From Niastella koreensis GR20-10 (GTDB lineage Bacteria; Bacteroidota; Bacteroidia; Chitinophagales; Chitinophagaceae), in NCBI RefSeq assembly GCF_000246855.1, contig NC_016609.1, forward strand, positions 8,010,744 to 8,074,743: a DNA stretch of 64,000 bases, in the 5' to 3' direction. The notes beneath the pieces were generated by a model, which did not search any database, was not told where the DNA came from, and saw nothing but the letters and a program-made list of their open reading frames with translations. Made by a program: the position numbers and the translations under genes. Shown here in pieces: positions 48,599-56,486 of this stretch; within the stretch, counting starts at the first letter, position 1; every line of letters starts with the position of its first letter.

Positions 48599-49677
48599 GC
48601 TTTACCAAATTTATGCTGGTATCTTTTTGTAAGCGCTTCGCTTATCCAGGCAGCGGGCACATCCATAATACATTGGCAGGGGTTCGCATTGCCCTTGCAG
48701 GCAACACATTCTTTATTCAGTACAAAAACCTGCGCGTTAGCCCCCAATGGCGCCCAGCGGCCGGGATGAATAGGGCGCATGGGCGGATAAATGCCCAATG
48801 CATCTTTGCCCAGGGCTGCGGCAATATGAATAGGGCCCGTGCTGTTGGCAACTAACCCGTCACATTGTTGTATAAAGGCAATGAATTCAGGCAGACTCAT
48901 TTTGCCGGTAATATCCGTTACCTGGCCGCCTGCTTTATCAAGCAGCCATTTTATCAATTCTTTTTCTTTAGCAGTACCTGAAATAAATATCGTGAATTTA
49001 TCCTTGTTGAGCGATTCAATCAATTGTAGAAAATTTTCCAATGGCCAGTCTCTTGCACTGCCCTGCGATTTGGGATGAAGGATAACATTGTATTTATCTT
49101 TTTGGATCAGTGAAGTAAGCCCGGCAGGCAGCGGTTGTATTTTTTCAAGTCCAAACAATTGCCCAATCTGTTGCAATGAAAAGCTTTCGGTAATACCGAA
49201 TGCTTCTAACAATTTCAGGTTCAGTTGCGCTTCGTGCAGGTCTGATTTTTTACGGCTTAACTTTACCAGCTTATTACAGGTAAACCAATGGTATAATCGG
49301 TTGGTGGTACCAATTCGTAAAGGAATTTTTAAATGTTTGGCCCGCTTCGCAATTCGTGAAACGGGAAAAACATGTAGTATACAGTCAGGCTTTTCACCTG
49401 CAATAAGAATATTGTTGTTTAAAAAATCCTCCACATCAATAAATACATCTACGTGCTTGCAGGCAGCAATAACAGGCTTTGTATACGATTTGCCCAGGAA
49501 GGCAATGGTGGTATTGGGAAAATGCCGTTTCAGCACAGCTGCTACCGGCAGTGTAAGTATTACATCGCCAATGCTGTCGGTGCGGCTGATAATAATATTA
49601 CGGGGTGTATTTTTCAATGACAGGGTATTTTGAACAAAAATAGCTGAATACTGTTCAATTTTATCAAATAATCGCAA
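48595..49677 (-). CDS. Glycosyltransferase family 9 (heptosyltransferase-like)
   Basis: The protein has 360 residues with a GT-B fold: IIISRTDSIGDVILTLPVAAVLKRHFPN is the GT9 N-terminal signature and YNVILHPKSQGSARDWPLENFLQLIESLN and DGLVANSTGPIHIAAALGKDALGIYPP are C-terminal donor-site motifs. It probably adds heptose or a related sugar to LPS core. The frame starts with TTG at 49677. An alternative TTG at 49617 would start next to the conserved segment, just after a TATTTTTG element at 49642-49635. The exact start is uncertain. Confidence 0.92.
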   Translation of the reverse strand: MRLFDKIEQYSAIFVQNTLSLKNTPRNIIISRTDSIGDVILTLPVAAVLKRHFPNTTIAFLGKSYTKPVIAACKHVDVFIDVEDFLNNNILIAGEKPDCILHVFPVSRIAKRAKHLKIPLRIGTTNRLYHWFTCNKLVKLSRKKSDLHEAQLNLKLLEAFGITESFSLQQIGQLFGLEKIQPLPAGLTSLIQKDKYNVILHPKSQGSARDWPLENFLQLIESLNKDKFTIFISGTAKEKELIKWLLDKAGGQVTDITGKMSLPEFIAFIQQCDGLVANSTGPIHIAAALGKDALGIYPPMRPIHPGRWAPLGANAQVFVLNKECVACKGNANPCQCIMDVPAAWISEALTKRYQHKFGKA

Positions 49678-49718
49678 AGTGGTAGATTGCGGTCATAAGT
49701 GAAAAAAGAGAAAGTGAT

Positions 49719-50360
49719 ATGACAAATTTTATTCCCATATTCCCCCTGAACATTGTAGTTTTTCCCGGTGAAAAAGTACACCTCCATGTTTTTGAGCCCC
49801 GTTATAAGCAATTGATAAACGAATGTTTTGAAGCCAAAAAAACTTTTGGTATTCCTTCTGTAGTGAATAACAGGTTGCAGGAAATGGGCACCCTGGTGCG
49901 GGTGAACGACATTGTGCAAACGTATGAGAACGGCGAAATGGATATTAAAACGGAAGGGTTGCGCATATTCCGGGTGTTGGAGGTAATTAAACAGGTACCC
50001 GATAAATTATACAGTGGCGCCATTGTAAATTATCCGGAGAACGATGATGCCGGTAACCGGGAGCTGATGCAAAAAGTAGTGAAAGGAGTAAAGGAAATGC
50101 ATCGCCTGTTGAATATTTCAAAGGATTTTAAAAAGCCTGATGAGGAATTAAAGTCTTACGATGTGGGGCACCATGCAGGCTTGTCGCTCGAGGAAGAATA
50201 TGAGTTTTTAGGATTGATGAAAGAACTGCAACGCCAGGAATTTATAAAACGGCATTTACAAAAAGTATTGCCCATGCTGATGGAAATGGAACAGTTGAAA
50301 GAAAAAGTAAAACTAAACGGACATTTCAGGAATTTATCGGCATTTGATTTCGATCTGTAA
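49719..50360 (+). CDS. LON peptidase substrate-binding-domain protein
   Basis: The protein has 213 residues, containing only the N-terminal LON (PUA-like) domain: IPIFPLNIVVFPGEKVHLHVFEPRYKQLINECFE, FGIPSVVN, TLVRVNDIVQTYENGEMDIKTEGLRIFRVLE. The AAA+ and protease domains of Lon are absent. It then has a helical C-terminal segment (about 125-205). Such stand-alone proteins are common in Bacteroidota and of unknown role; a substrate or adaptor role is inferred. It is divergent from the GT9 gene and 92 bases before coaX. Confidence 0.92.
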   Translation: MTNFIPIFPLNIVVFPGEKVHLHVFEPRYKQLINECFEAKKTFGIPSVVNNRLQEMGTLVRVNDIVQTYENGEMDIKTEGLRIFRVLEVIKQVPDKLYSGAIVNYPENDDAGNRELMQKVVKGVKEMHRLLNISKDFKKPDEELKSYDVGHHAGLSLEEEYEFLGLMKELQRQEFIKRHLQKVLPMLMEMEQLKEKVKLNGHFRNLSAFDFDL

Positions 50361-50452
50361 GATCTCCCGGAAGGATTTTTTTTGGCGAAAACAAAAAAAT
50401 CACATTTCTTCATCCGGTATTTGATCCAGGAAACCGTTAAAATCTATACAGA

Positions 50453-51187
50453 TTGGTTCAAACAACTACGCTTTGCTTTGACTTTGGCAATACCCGGTTG
50501 AAATGTGCCGTGTTTAATAACAGGGAATTACAGGAGGTGCTGATATTGGAGAATGATAGTATTGATACTATTCAACACCTGATTGCTGCTTACAAACCTT
50601 CCAGGTCAATCCTTTCATCAGTAGTAAATCATAATCCCGAAATGGAACAGCTGCTGGCTGCAGCATCCCGCTTCCATAAACTAAGTCATCAGTCAAAAAT
50701 ACCCATCACCACACCCGTTGGCAAGCCTTCCGATATTGGGGCCGACCGCCTGGCGCTGATGGCTGCTGCCGTTGATCTTTTTCCCACACATAACAATCTG
50801 GTAATAGGGTTGGGGAGCGCCATCACCTATAACTTCGTTAATAAGAACAAAGAGTTCCTGGGCGGTGGTATTTCACCGGGCATGGAAATGCGGTTTAAAT
50901 CGTTGAAGATGTTCACCGCTAAATTGCCTTTGGTTGAAAAAGACTGGAATTTACCCCTCATAGGCTACGATACCCGTACCAATATACTCAGTGGCGTTAT
51001 CCTGGGAATGGCCAAAGAGATAGATGGCATGATAGACGCCTATGCCGCAAGGTACAGGAACTTTAACGTGGTCTTAACCGGGGGGGATGCGCCCTATTTT
51101 GTGTATCATTTGAAAAACAGGATATTTGCAGACCCTGACCTTATTTTCAAGGGACTTTATGCTATCAGCGAACACAATAATGTATAA
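50453..51187 (+). CDS. coaX: Type III pantothenate kinase
   Basis: This enzyme phosphorylates pantothenate, the first step of coenzyme A synthesis. At 244 residues it has the ASKHA-fold phosphate-1 loop CFDFGNTRLKCAVF, GKPSDIGADRLALMAAAV (GADR, active site), LVIGLGSAITYNFVN (phosphate-2, where many have GTA) and GGGISPGMEMRFKSLKMFTAKLP. The start is TTG at 50453: an in-frame stop lies 5 codons upstream and no ATG is available. LptC follows 27 bases downstream, a pairing common in Bacteroidota. Confidence 0.94.
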   Translation: MVQTTTLCFDFGNTRLKCAVFNNRELQEVLILENDSIDTIQHLIAAYKPSRSILSSVVNHNPEMEQLLAAASRFHKLSHQSKIPITTPVGKPSDIGADRLALMAAAVDLFPTHNNLVIGLGSAITYNFVNKNKEFLGGGISPGMEMRFKSLKMFTAKLPLVEKDWNLPLIGYDTRTNILSGVILGMAKEIDGMIDAYAARYRNFNVVLTGGDAPYFVYHLKNRIFADPDLIFKGLYAISEHNNV

Positions 51188-51214
51188 CAGAATGTAGTTG
51201 TTAGCAGGCGAAAT

Positions 51215-51790
51215 ATGCGAAGAACCAGGATTACATATTATTGTTTTGCAGCCCTGTTGATGGGTTGTTTTTTTGTATTCACCTCCTGTGAGAATGACGA
51301 GAAGGTAGTGAACGAGCTTTTTCAAAAGAAGGTAGCTGTTGAAGAAGCCAGAAATATAGAAAGCTATTTAAGCCAGGTAGGCGTTGTAAAAGCCAAACTC
51401 ACTTCGCCGTATATGCTCCGCGTACAGGCCGATTCGCCTTATATGGAATTCCCCAAAACCATGCATGTTGATTTTTATAACGACAGCACGGTTATAGAAA
51501 GTACAGTGGATAGCCGTTACGCCAAATATGTGGAGTTTGACCGTAAAGTACTGTTGCGCGACAGCGTGCTGGTTATAAGCATTAAAAACGGCGATACCCT
51601 GCGTACCCAGGAGCTTTGGTGGGACCAGGATAAAAAAGAGTTCTACACCGATAAACCTGCACACGTATTCCAGCGCGATAAAATAATCTTTGCCAAAAAT
51701 GGCTTGCGCGCCGCCCAGGATCTTACTTCCTACACTTTTTACAGCAGCTCGGGCCCTATGCTGGTACCGCAAAATGGCATACCGCAGTAA
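51215..51790 (+). CDS. lptC: LPS export ABC transporter periplasmic protein LptC
   Basis: The protein has 191 residues with a hydrophobic N-terminus followed by a lipobox-like FTSC (Cys about 25), so it may be a lipoprotein rather than a transmembrane protein. The mature part has the LptC/OstA-like order: VEEARNIESYLSQVGVVKAKLTSPYMLRV, YMEFPKTMHVDFYNDST, ESTVDSRYAKYVEFDRKVLLRDSVLV and LWWDQDKKEFYTDKPAHVFQRDKIIFAKNGL, building the beta-jellyroll that hands LPS to LptA. It lies right after coaX on the same strand. Confidence 0.9.
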   Translation: MRRTRITYYCFAALLMGCFFVFTSCENDEKVVNELFQKKVAVEEARNIESYLSQVGVVKAKLTSPYMLRVQADSPYMEFPKTMHVDFYNDSTVIESTVDSRYAKYVEFDRKVLLRDSVLVISIKNGDTLRTQELWWDQDKKEFYTDKPAHVFQRDKIIFAKNGLRAAQDLTSYTFYSSSGPMLVPQNGIPQ

Positions 51791-51833
51791 GTTATTTGCT
51801 TAAGCCTTACATTTGGTCCCTAAACTCATTTTT

Positions 51834-52820
51834 ATGGAATACAGACGATTGGGCCGGTCGGGCGTACAACTAAGCGTTCTCTCCTTTGGCAGTTGGGTAA
51901 CATTTCACAAACAAATTGATGATAGTATAGCAGATACCTTAATGGGCATGTCCTATGATGCGGGTATTAATTTTTTTGATAATGCAGAAGGGTATGCGCT
52001 GGGCGAAAGTGAAAAAATGATGGGCCGGGTGCTGAAGAAAAAGAACTGGGACCGCACCTCCTATGTGTTATCCTCAAAAGTATTTTTCGGCTGGCGGAAG
52101 GATAGCAAACCGAACCAAACGGGTTTAAGCAGAAAACACATTGTAGAAGCCTGTCACGAAGCGCTGGACCGCCTGCAGCAGAATTACCTCGATCTGTATT
52201 TCTGCCACCGCCCCGACCCCACAGTACCTATTGAGGAAGTGGTATGGACCATGCATAACCTGATACAACAGGGTAAGGTATTGTATTGGGGAACCAGTAT
52301 GTGGAGCGGCGCAGAAATTATGGAAGCCCACCGTGTGGCGCAACAGTATTGCTTAATAGGCCCCGTTATGGAGCAACCGCAATACAATATGTTCGAGCGT
52401 CATAAAATGGAAATGGATTACCTGCCCGTGTTTCAGAATGTGGGGTTGGGAACCACCATCTGGAGCCCCCTGGCAGCCGGCTTTTTAACCGGGAAGTATA
52501 ATGAGGGCATTCCTGAAGATTCACGGCTGGCGATCAAAGGCTTTGGCTGGTTGAAAGACAGGTGGATCCAGGATGAGAAGCTGAAAAAAGTAAAACAGCT
52601 TACTGAGCTGGCTAAACAATTGAATGTTTCTTTGGCAGCTCTTGCCATTGCATGGACTATAAAAAATCCCAATGTAACCACCGCCATCCTGGGCGCTACC
52701 AAAGTGGAACAATTGCAGGAGAACCTGAAAGCATTGGACGCATTGAAGGTATTAACGCCTGAGGTGCTGGAACAAATAGAAAATATTTTACAGAACAAGC
52801 CTCAGATGGACCTTGCATAA
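51834..52820 (+). CDS. Aldo/keto reductase (K+ channel beta subunit-like)
   Basis: The ATG at 51834 gives 328 residues. The AKR fold is clear: MEYRRLGRSGVQLSVLSFGSW, then INFFDNAEGYALGESEKMMG (catalytic Asp and Tyr), SKVFFGW (catalytic Lys), LDLYFCHRPDPTVPIEEVVWTM (catalytic His), and the late NVTTAILGATKVEQLQENL cofactor loop. The GTSMWSGAEIMEAH segment matches the Kv-beta-like AKR group. It is expected to reduce aldehydes or ketones with NADPH. It is followed by a terminator. Confidence 0.94.
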   Translation: MEYRRLGRSGVQLSVLSFGSWVTFHKQIDDSIADTLMGMSYDAGINFFDNAEGYALGESEKMMGRVLKKKNWDRTSYVLSSKVFFGWRKDSKPNQTGLSRKHIVEACHEALDRLQQNYLDLYFCHRPDPTVPIEEVVWTMHNLIQQGKVLYWGTSMWSGAEIMEAHRVAQQYCLIGPVMEQPQYNMFERHKMEMDYLPVFQNVGLGTTIWSPLAAGFLTGKYNEGIPEDSRLAIKGFGWLKDRWIQDEKLKKVKQLTELAKQLNVSLAALAIAWTIKNPNVTTAILGATKVEQLQENLKALDALKVLTPEVLEQIENILQNKPQMDLA

Positions 52821-52865
52821 ACAGTGCAATAAATAATTGTACAACCCACAAGTATGTAGTGAAAA

Positions 52866-52898
52866 AAAATACCCCAGGGTTACCGGGGTATTTTTTTT
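52866..52898 (+). terminator. Intrinsic terminator after the aldo/keto reductase
   Basis: The stem AAATACCCC/GGGGTATTT with a short loop (AGGGTTACC region) and a long T-run lies about 45 bases after the stop. Confidence 0.92.
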
Positions 52899-53059
52899 CA
52901 GCAAAACTAAACAGCCCAACATTAAGCAGTTTTCTTTAATACATCTGCGTGTTTGTACTCGCTGGTAATTTCATCAACTAACGGTTACAAGCACGTAGAA
53001 TGGTCCTAAGTAATACTGCTATTGCAGGAAAAATGGCGATTGAATATCTTTAGAATACT

Positions 53060-53269
53060 ATGAAAGCCGAAACTAACCTGATACTATACCTGTTAACGGG
53101 TACTACCCTCTATGTTCTTTTTGCCTGCTATGTTGGGTATTATTACTATTCCCTTTTTGCAAAAAACAGCATCAGATATCCAGATAAAAAAAATCTGAAA
53201 GAATTACTTAAGATATCTAACCCTTTGGTTGTTTCTTATCATATAGCCACCGAAAAAAAAGAGATTTAA
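53060..53269 (+). CDS. Small hypothetical membrane protein (69 aa)
   Basis: The protein has 69 residues with one clear membrane helix (about 7-32, rich in Leu and Tyr) and a basic cytosolic tail (RYPDKKNLKELLKISNPLVVSYHIATEKKEI). There is no family match that I recognise. The ATG start, hydrophobic-basic layout and a downstream hairpin favour a real gene, but it could be spurious. Confidence 0.5.
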   Translation: MKAETNLILYLLTGTTLYVLFACYVGYYYYSLFAKNSIRYPDKKNLKELLKISNPLVVSYHIATEKKEI

Positions 53270-53318
53270 GTTATTATAAACTTTCTAATAGGGGTTAAAT
53301 AGTGCATAGGGCAAAAAG

Positions 53319-53340
53319 GCCGCCTTTTTTCAAGGGCGGC
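53319..53340 (+). terminator. Possible terminator of the small membrane protein gene
   Basis: GCCGCC and GGCGGC arms with a T-rich loop, followed by ATTATTTTAT. The T-run is interrupted, so it is a weak candidate. Confidence 0.4.
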
Positions 53341-53406
53341 ATTATTTTATCTGCTAAAGATTAGCAATACAAGCCGCCTCAAAGTAATAGAGGGTATAAA
53401 TAAGAA

Positions 53407-53428
53407 AACCGGCTTAGAGAAGCCGGTT
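53407..53428 (-). terminator. Hairpin with minus-strand T-tract
   Basis: AACCGGCTT/AAGCCGGTT with loop AGAG. On the minus strand it is followed by TTTCTTATTTAT, terminator-like, yet no minus-strand gene lies upstream of it. It could end a short unrecognised RNA. Confidence 0.4.
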
Positions 53429-53779
53429 CATACCCTGATATTATTAAATGAGAACTAAGTGACTGTGTTATAACCTACGCTCCGCTTACATCCTTTCTTC
53501 ACTATAGCCTGGAACAGGTTATAGGTAACAGCATGTAATAAATACTGGAACTGGTGTAAAAACACCAATGAAACGATAAAGCGTTTCCATTATTATACTA
53601 CTCCGGTAATTTTTTATCATGACTACATATTTACCCGTAAACAATGTTGGTGCGCCGATGGGGCGCGGGTTTCAGTGAATTTAGTGCTGCAAGAACATTG
53701 ATTGCCTGCAATACAAAATTAGCCAGCCCCGAGGTGTACCATGCCAAAAATGTACAACATCAGGCTGCTGCGTTTCCTG

Positions 53780-54008
53780 GTCACCTGGAGACACCAATTG
53801 CCAACTTTGGCGTCAAAGTTTGAAACTTTCCATCCAATATTGTGAACTTTCCAACCAGTCTTCAGAACTTTCCATGCCATGTTTCGAACAGTTACCCTAA
53901 CCTTTTTAACTTAAGATGAAATTTTTCAAACCTTCTCCATAAGTTGCAACGTTCCGCGAAAAGTTTGCAATATATGAGACAAAGTAAGCAACTTGTGCGC
54001 CGGCGCTT
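53780..54008. repeat. Array of about 11 degenerate 21-bp tandem repeats
   Basis: With a 21-base frame starting at 53780, units share nnAACTTTCCAnCCAnnnTTn. Units at 53801, 53822, 53843, 53864, 53885, 53906 and 53927 all have AAC at positions 3-5; the best three (53822-53884) share ACTTTCCA. After a 2-base phase slip, units at 53946, 53967 and 53988 begin GCAA. There are in-frame stops, so it is not coding. Exactly two helical turns per unit suggests a protein-binding or DNA-bending array. Confidence 0.65.
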
Positions 54009-54400
54009 TCCATAAATAGCCCAAAATCAACTTCTACGCAATTTTTAAATAGAAAGCATTCTATAATCCACTAATAGTATACAAAATTCAAGGAATTGAG
54101 ATGCCTTGCAGGGCCCGGCACCGATAAGATGCCCTTGCGGAAGTCATTACGGCCATTATAGGCTGGTTGACTCAGCTGGGGGCACCAAAGGCCACGGGCG
54201 GGTATTGGCGAGGCCAACGGGCCTTAAATGGCGTGTTGAATATGATCAAATTGTTACCGGGGCTTGTTACCGCCCTATAGCGCTTATTATTAAATAGCCG
54301 GCCCGATCTGCTTTAAAATCAATTCTATAAAAGGTGAATCTGCGCCATCGTACCACCAGCCCTGCCAGGATTTGCAACGATGTGTCCAGAAAAAGTTACT

Positions 54401-54437
54401 TAAACGTTTGTTTAATTTAAACGTTTGTTTAATTTTG
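54401..54437 (+). promoter_or_regulatory. Promoter embedded in tandem TetR-type operators
   Basis: Two 17-base-spaced copies of TAAACGTTTGTTTAATTT (54401 and 54418) contain TTAAAC-N4-GTTTAA inverted repeats. The first TTTG (54407-54410), 19 bases, and TAATTTTG (54430-54437) form a perfect Bacteroidota promoter inside the operators. Regulator binding would block RNA polymerase at tetR-tolC-emrAB, so autoregulation of the operon is strongly suggested. Confidence 0.75.
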
Positions 54438-54462
54438 GGGCTCCAAAAGAAAGAGGTTATAT

Positions 54463-55104
54463 ATGTCACTCACGGAAAAAGTAGATAAAAGAGCACACAT
54501 CCTCACGGTTGCAGAGGGGCTGTTCGCGGAACATGGTTTTGATGGGACTTCTGTGCGGGATATAGCGCAACTCGCTAACGTAAATCTTGCCATGATCTCT
54601 TATTACTTCGGTTCAAAAGAGAAATTACTGGAAGCACTGATCGAAGACCGTGCCGGGTATACGCTGGGGATTCTTGAAGAGTTGAGTAAAAATCAAACTC
54701 TGACTCCCTGGGAAAAAATTGACCGTTTTGTTGATTTTTATGTAGAGAAGATCCTGAACAACTTCAGGTTCCATTGTATCATAACGCAACAATACAATGC
54801 CACCCGTTCACCGGAAATAAAAGAACTACTCATCAATATAAAACTGCGTAACCTGGAACAAATAAAGCAGGTGATCGCAGACGGTCAAAAGAAAAAAGTA
54901 TTCAGAAAGGTAGACGTTGAACTAACGATGGCGAGTGTGTTTGGCACAATGAACCATATTACCAACTCCAAAGCCCTGTATTGCCGCCTGATGAAAATTG
55001 ATGATACCGATGATGCCAGCTACCGGAAAAAAATTGCCCCGCGGTTAAAGACCCATTTAAAACAAATGATGCGGGCGCACCTGGATATAAAAAATGAAGA
55101 ATAA
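54463..55104 (+). CDS. TetR/AcrR family regulator of the efflux operon
   Basis: The protein has 213 residues. The N-terminal HTH is RAHILTVAEGLFAEHGFDGTSVRDIAQLANVNLAMISYYFGSKEKLLEALI (about 10-60), the standard TetR DNA-binding domain. The helical ligand domain follows (FVDFYVEKILNNFRFHCIITQQYNA). It is first in an operon with tolC-, emrA- and emrB-like genes, and tandem inverted-repeat operators overlap its promoter, so it probably represses the operon until a pump substrate binds. Its last codons overlap the long form of the next open frame. Confidence 0.95.
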   Translation: MSLTEKVDKRAHILTVAEGLFAEHGFDGTSVRDIAQLANVNLAMISYYFGSKEKLLEALIEDRAGYTLGILEELSKNQTLTPWEKIDRFVDFYVEKILNNFRFHCIITQQYNATRSPEIKELLINIKLRNLEQIKQVIADGQKKKVFRKVDVELTMASVFGTMNHITNSKALYCRLMKIDDTDDASYRKKIAPRLKTHLKQMMRAHLDIKNEE

Positions 55105-55123
55105 CATTTATAATATAGAACGC

Positions 55124-56455
55124 ATGAACTTCACAAAGCAAATAGTATCGGGATTAGCCTTATTACTAACCATTATCTCTGCACAAGCACAAACAAGAAC
55201 CATCGGTTTGGAAGAAGCCGTTAACATGGGCGTGGCAAACAGCAAACAATTAAAACTGGACCAAAATAAAATTGCACAGGCTGTTTCACAACTGGAGCAG
55301 GCAAAGGATGAAACAATGCCTACCGTAAAAGCGAGCGCGGCTTATAACCATGCCCTGATGTTGCAGCGCAGTTTTGCCCTGCCTTCAGATGGTGGCGGCG
55401 ACCCAAAGAGCATGAAATTCCCTTTTGATAACACCCTGTATCAGGGAACCCTCAGTATTAACGAACCCATTTTTGCACAGGGCCGGTTCCGTTATGCAAA
55501 AGAATCAGCCAACATTCTGATCCAAAGCAGCAAACTGGATTCGGATAAAGACAAAGACGAAATCGTATACAACATCATCGGCGCTTACATCAACTTTTAC
55601 AAAGTTCAACAGAACCTGAAGATCGTAGCGCAGAACATGGAAGACGTTGACCAGAAATTAACCGAGATCAAAAAATTTGAAAGCCAGGGTTTGGCTACCA
55701 AGAATGATGTGTTGCGTTTTCAATTAGAAAAATCGAATATTCAAATACAACAGGTAGAACTGGAACACACCCTTAAGGTGGTGAATTATAACCTGGATAT
55801 CTTGCTGGGCTTGCCTGAAAATACAATGGTACAGGTACAGGACGTGGTTTACAAACTGGATATGACAGAAGGCGCGGATGTTTACATGAAGCAGGCCCTG
55901 CAAGATAGAAAGGAGTTTGGCTCCTTAAATTACCAGGATAAACTGGCTGATATCAACATCAAGAAAATTCGCGACGAAAAGTTACCTACCCTTGGCGTTG
56001 GCGGTAGCTTATACTACATCAACCCTTCCAAAGCGTTGATCCCTAAAGGCGCTACCTACCTGGCTCCCTTTGTAGTAGGTATTAATGCAAGCTGGGACAT
56101 TACCGGTTTCTTCAAAAACAAGAACAAGGCAACGGAAGCCAGTTTACAAAAACAGGAAGTAACCGCTACCCGCGACGTACTGACCGACCAGGTGAAAATG
56201 GATGTGAATAAATCCTATACCCAATACCATCAAACACTGGAAAAGATCAAATTGCTGAACGACGCGGTGGTACAGGCTACGGAGAATGAAAGAATAACCG
56301 AATCTAAATTCAAGAACAACCTGGTTACAACCACCGACCGTATTGAAGCACAAACCCTGTTGTATCAATCGCGTTTAAATCTTGAGCTGGCTAAAGCAGA
56401 TGCTACTGCCGCTTATTATACCCTTTTGAAAACAACCGGACACATTCAACCCTAA
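55124..56455 (+). CDS. TolC family outer-membrane efflux channel
   Basis: The ATG at 55124 gives 443 residues with a signal peptide (NFTKQIVSGLALLLTIISAQAQ). Two long repeated OEP domains follow, with coiled-coil helices such as IAQAVSQLEQAKDETMPTVKASAAYNHA and KNDVLRFQLEKSNIQIQQVELEHTLKVVNYNLDILLGLPE in the first and TTDRIEAQTLLYQSRLNLELAKADATAAYYTLLK in the second. It forms the outer-membrane and periplasmic tunnel of a tripartite pump with the EmrA- and EmrB-like proteins encoded next. Confidence 0.94.
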   Translation: MNFTKQIVSGLALLLTIISAQAQTRTIGLEEAVNMGVANSKQLKLDQNKIAQAVSQLEQAKDETMPTVKASAAYNHALMLQRSFALPSDGGGDPKSMKFPFDNTLYQGTLSINEPIFAQGRFRYAKESANILIQSSKLDSDKDKDEIVYNIIGAYINFYKVQQNLKIVAQNMEDVDQKLTEIKKFESQGLATKNDVLRFQLEKSNIQIQQVELEHTLKVVNYNLDILLGLPENTMVQVQDVVYKLDMTEGADVYMKQALQDRKEFGSLNYQDKLADINIKKIRDEKLPTLGVGGSLYYINPSKALIPKGATYLAPFVVGINASWDITGFFKNKNKATEASLQKQEVTATRDVLTDQVKMDVNKSYTQYHQTLEKIKLLNDAVVQATENERITESKFKNNLVTTTDRIEAQTLLYQSRLNLELAKADATAAYYTLLKTTGHIQP

Positions 56456-56486
56456 CCCATTTAAAAAAGTATTAAAGAGATATTGT

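Larger units (their letters stand above)
53270..54400. other. Long gene-poor region before the efflux operon
   Basis: There are 1.1 kb without a convincing gene; the frame at 54106-54297 has no coding features. The region holds two hairpins near 53319 and 53407, an array of degenerate 21-base repeats (53780-54008), and otherwise unremarkable sequence. It is the longest non-coding stretch in the window. Confidence 0.6.

Noticed and set aside
53780-54008. Possible CRISPR array
   Set aside because: Repeats are contiguous, degenerate and 21 bases long with no unique spacers, and no cas genes are present in the window.
54106-54297. Open frame of 63 codons before tetR
   Set aside because: Non-ATG start, no motif, and it lies in gene-free DNA; product has no hydrophobic or domain structure.
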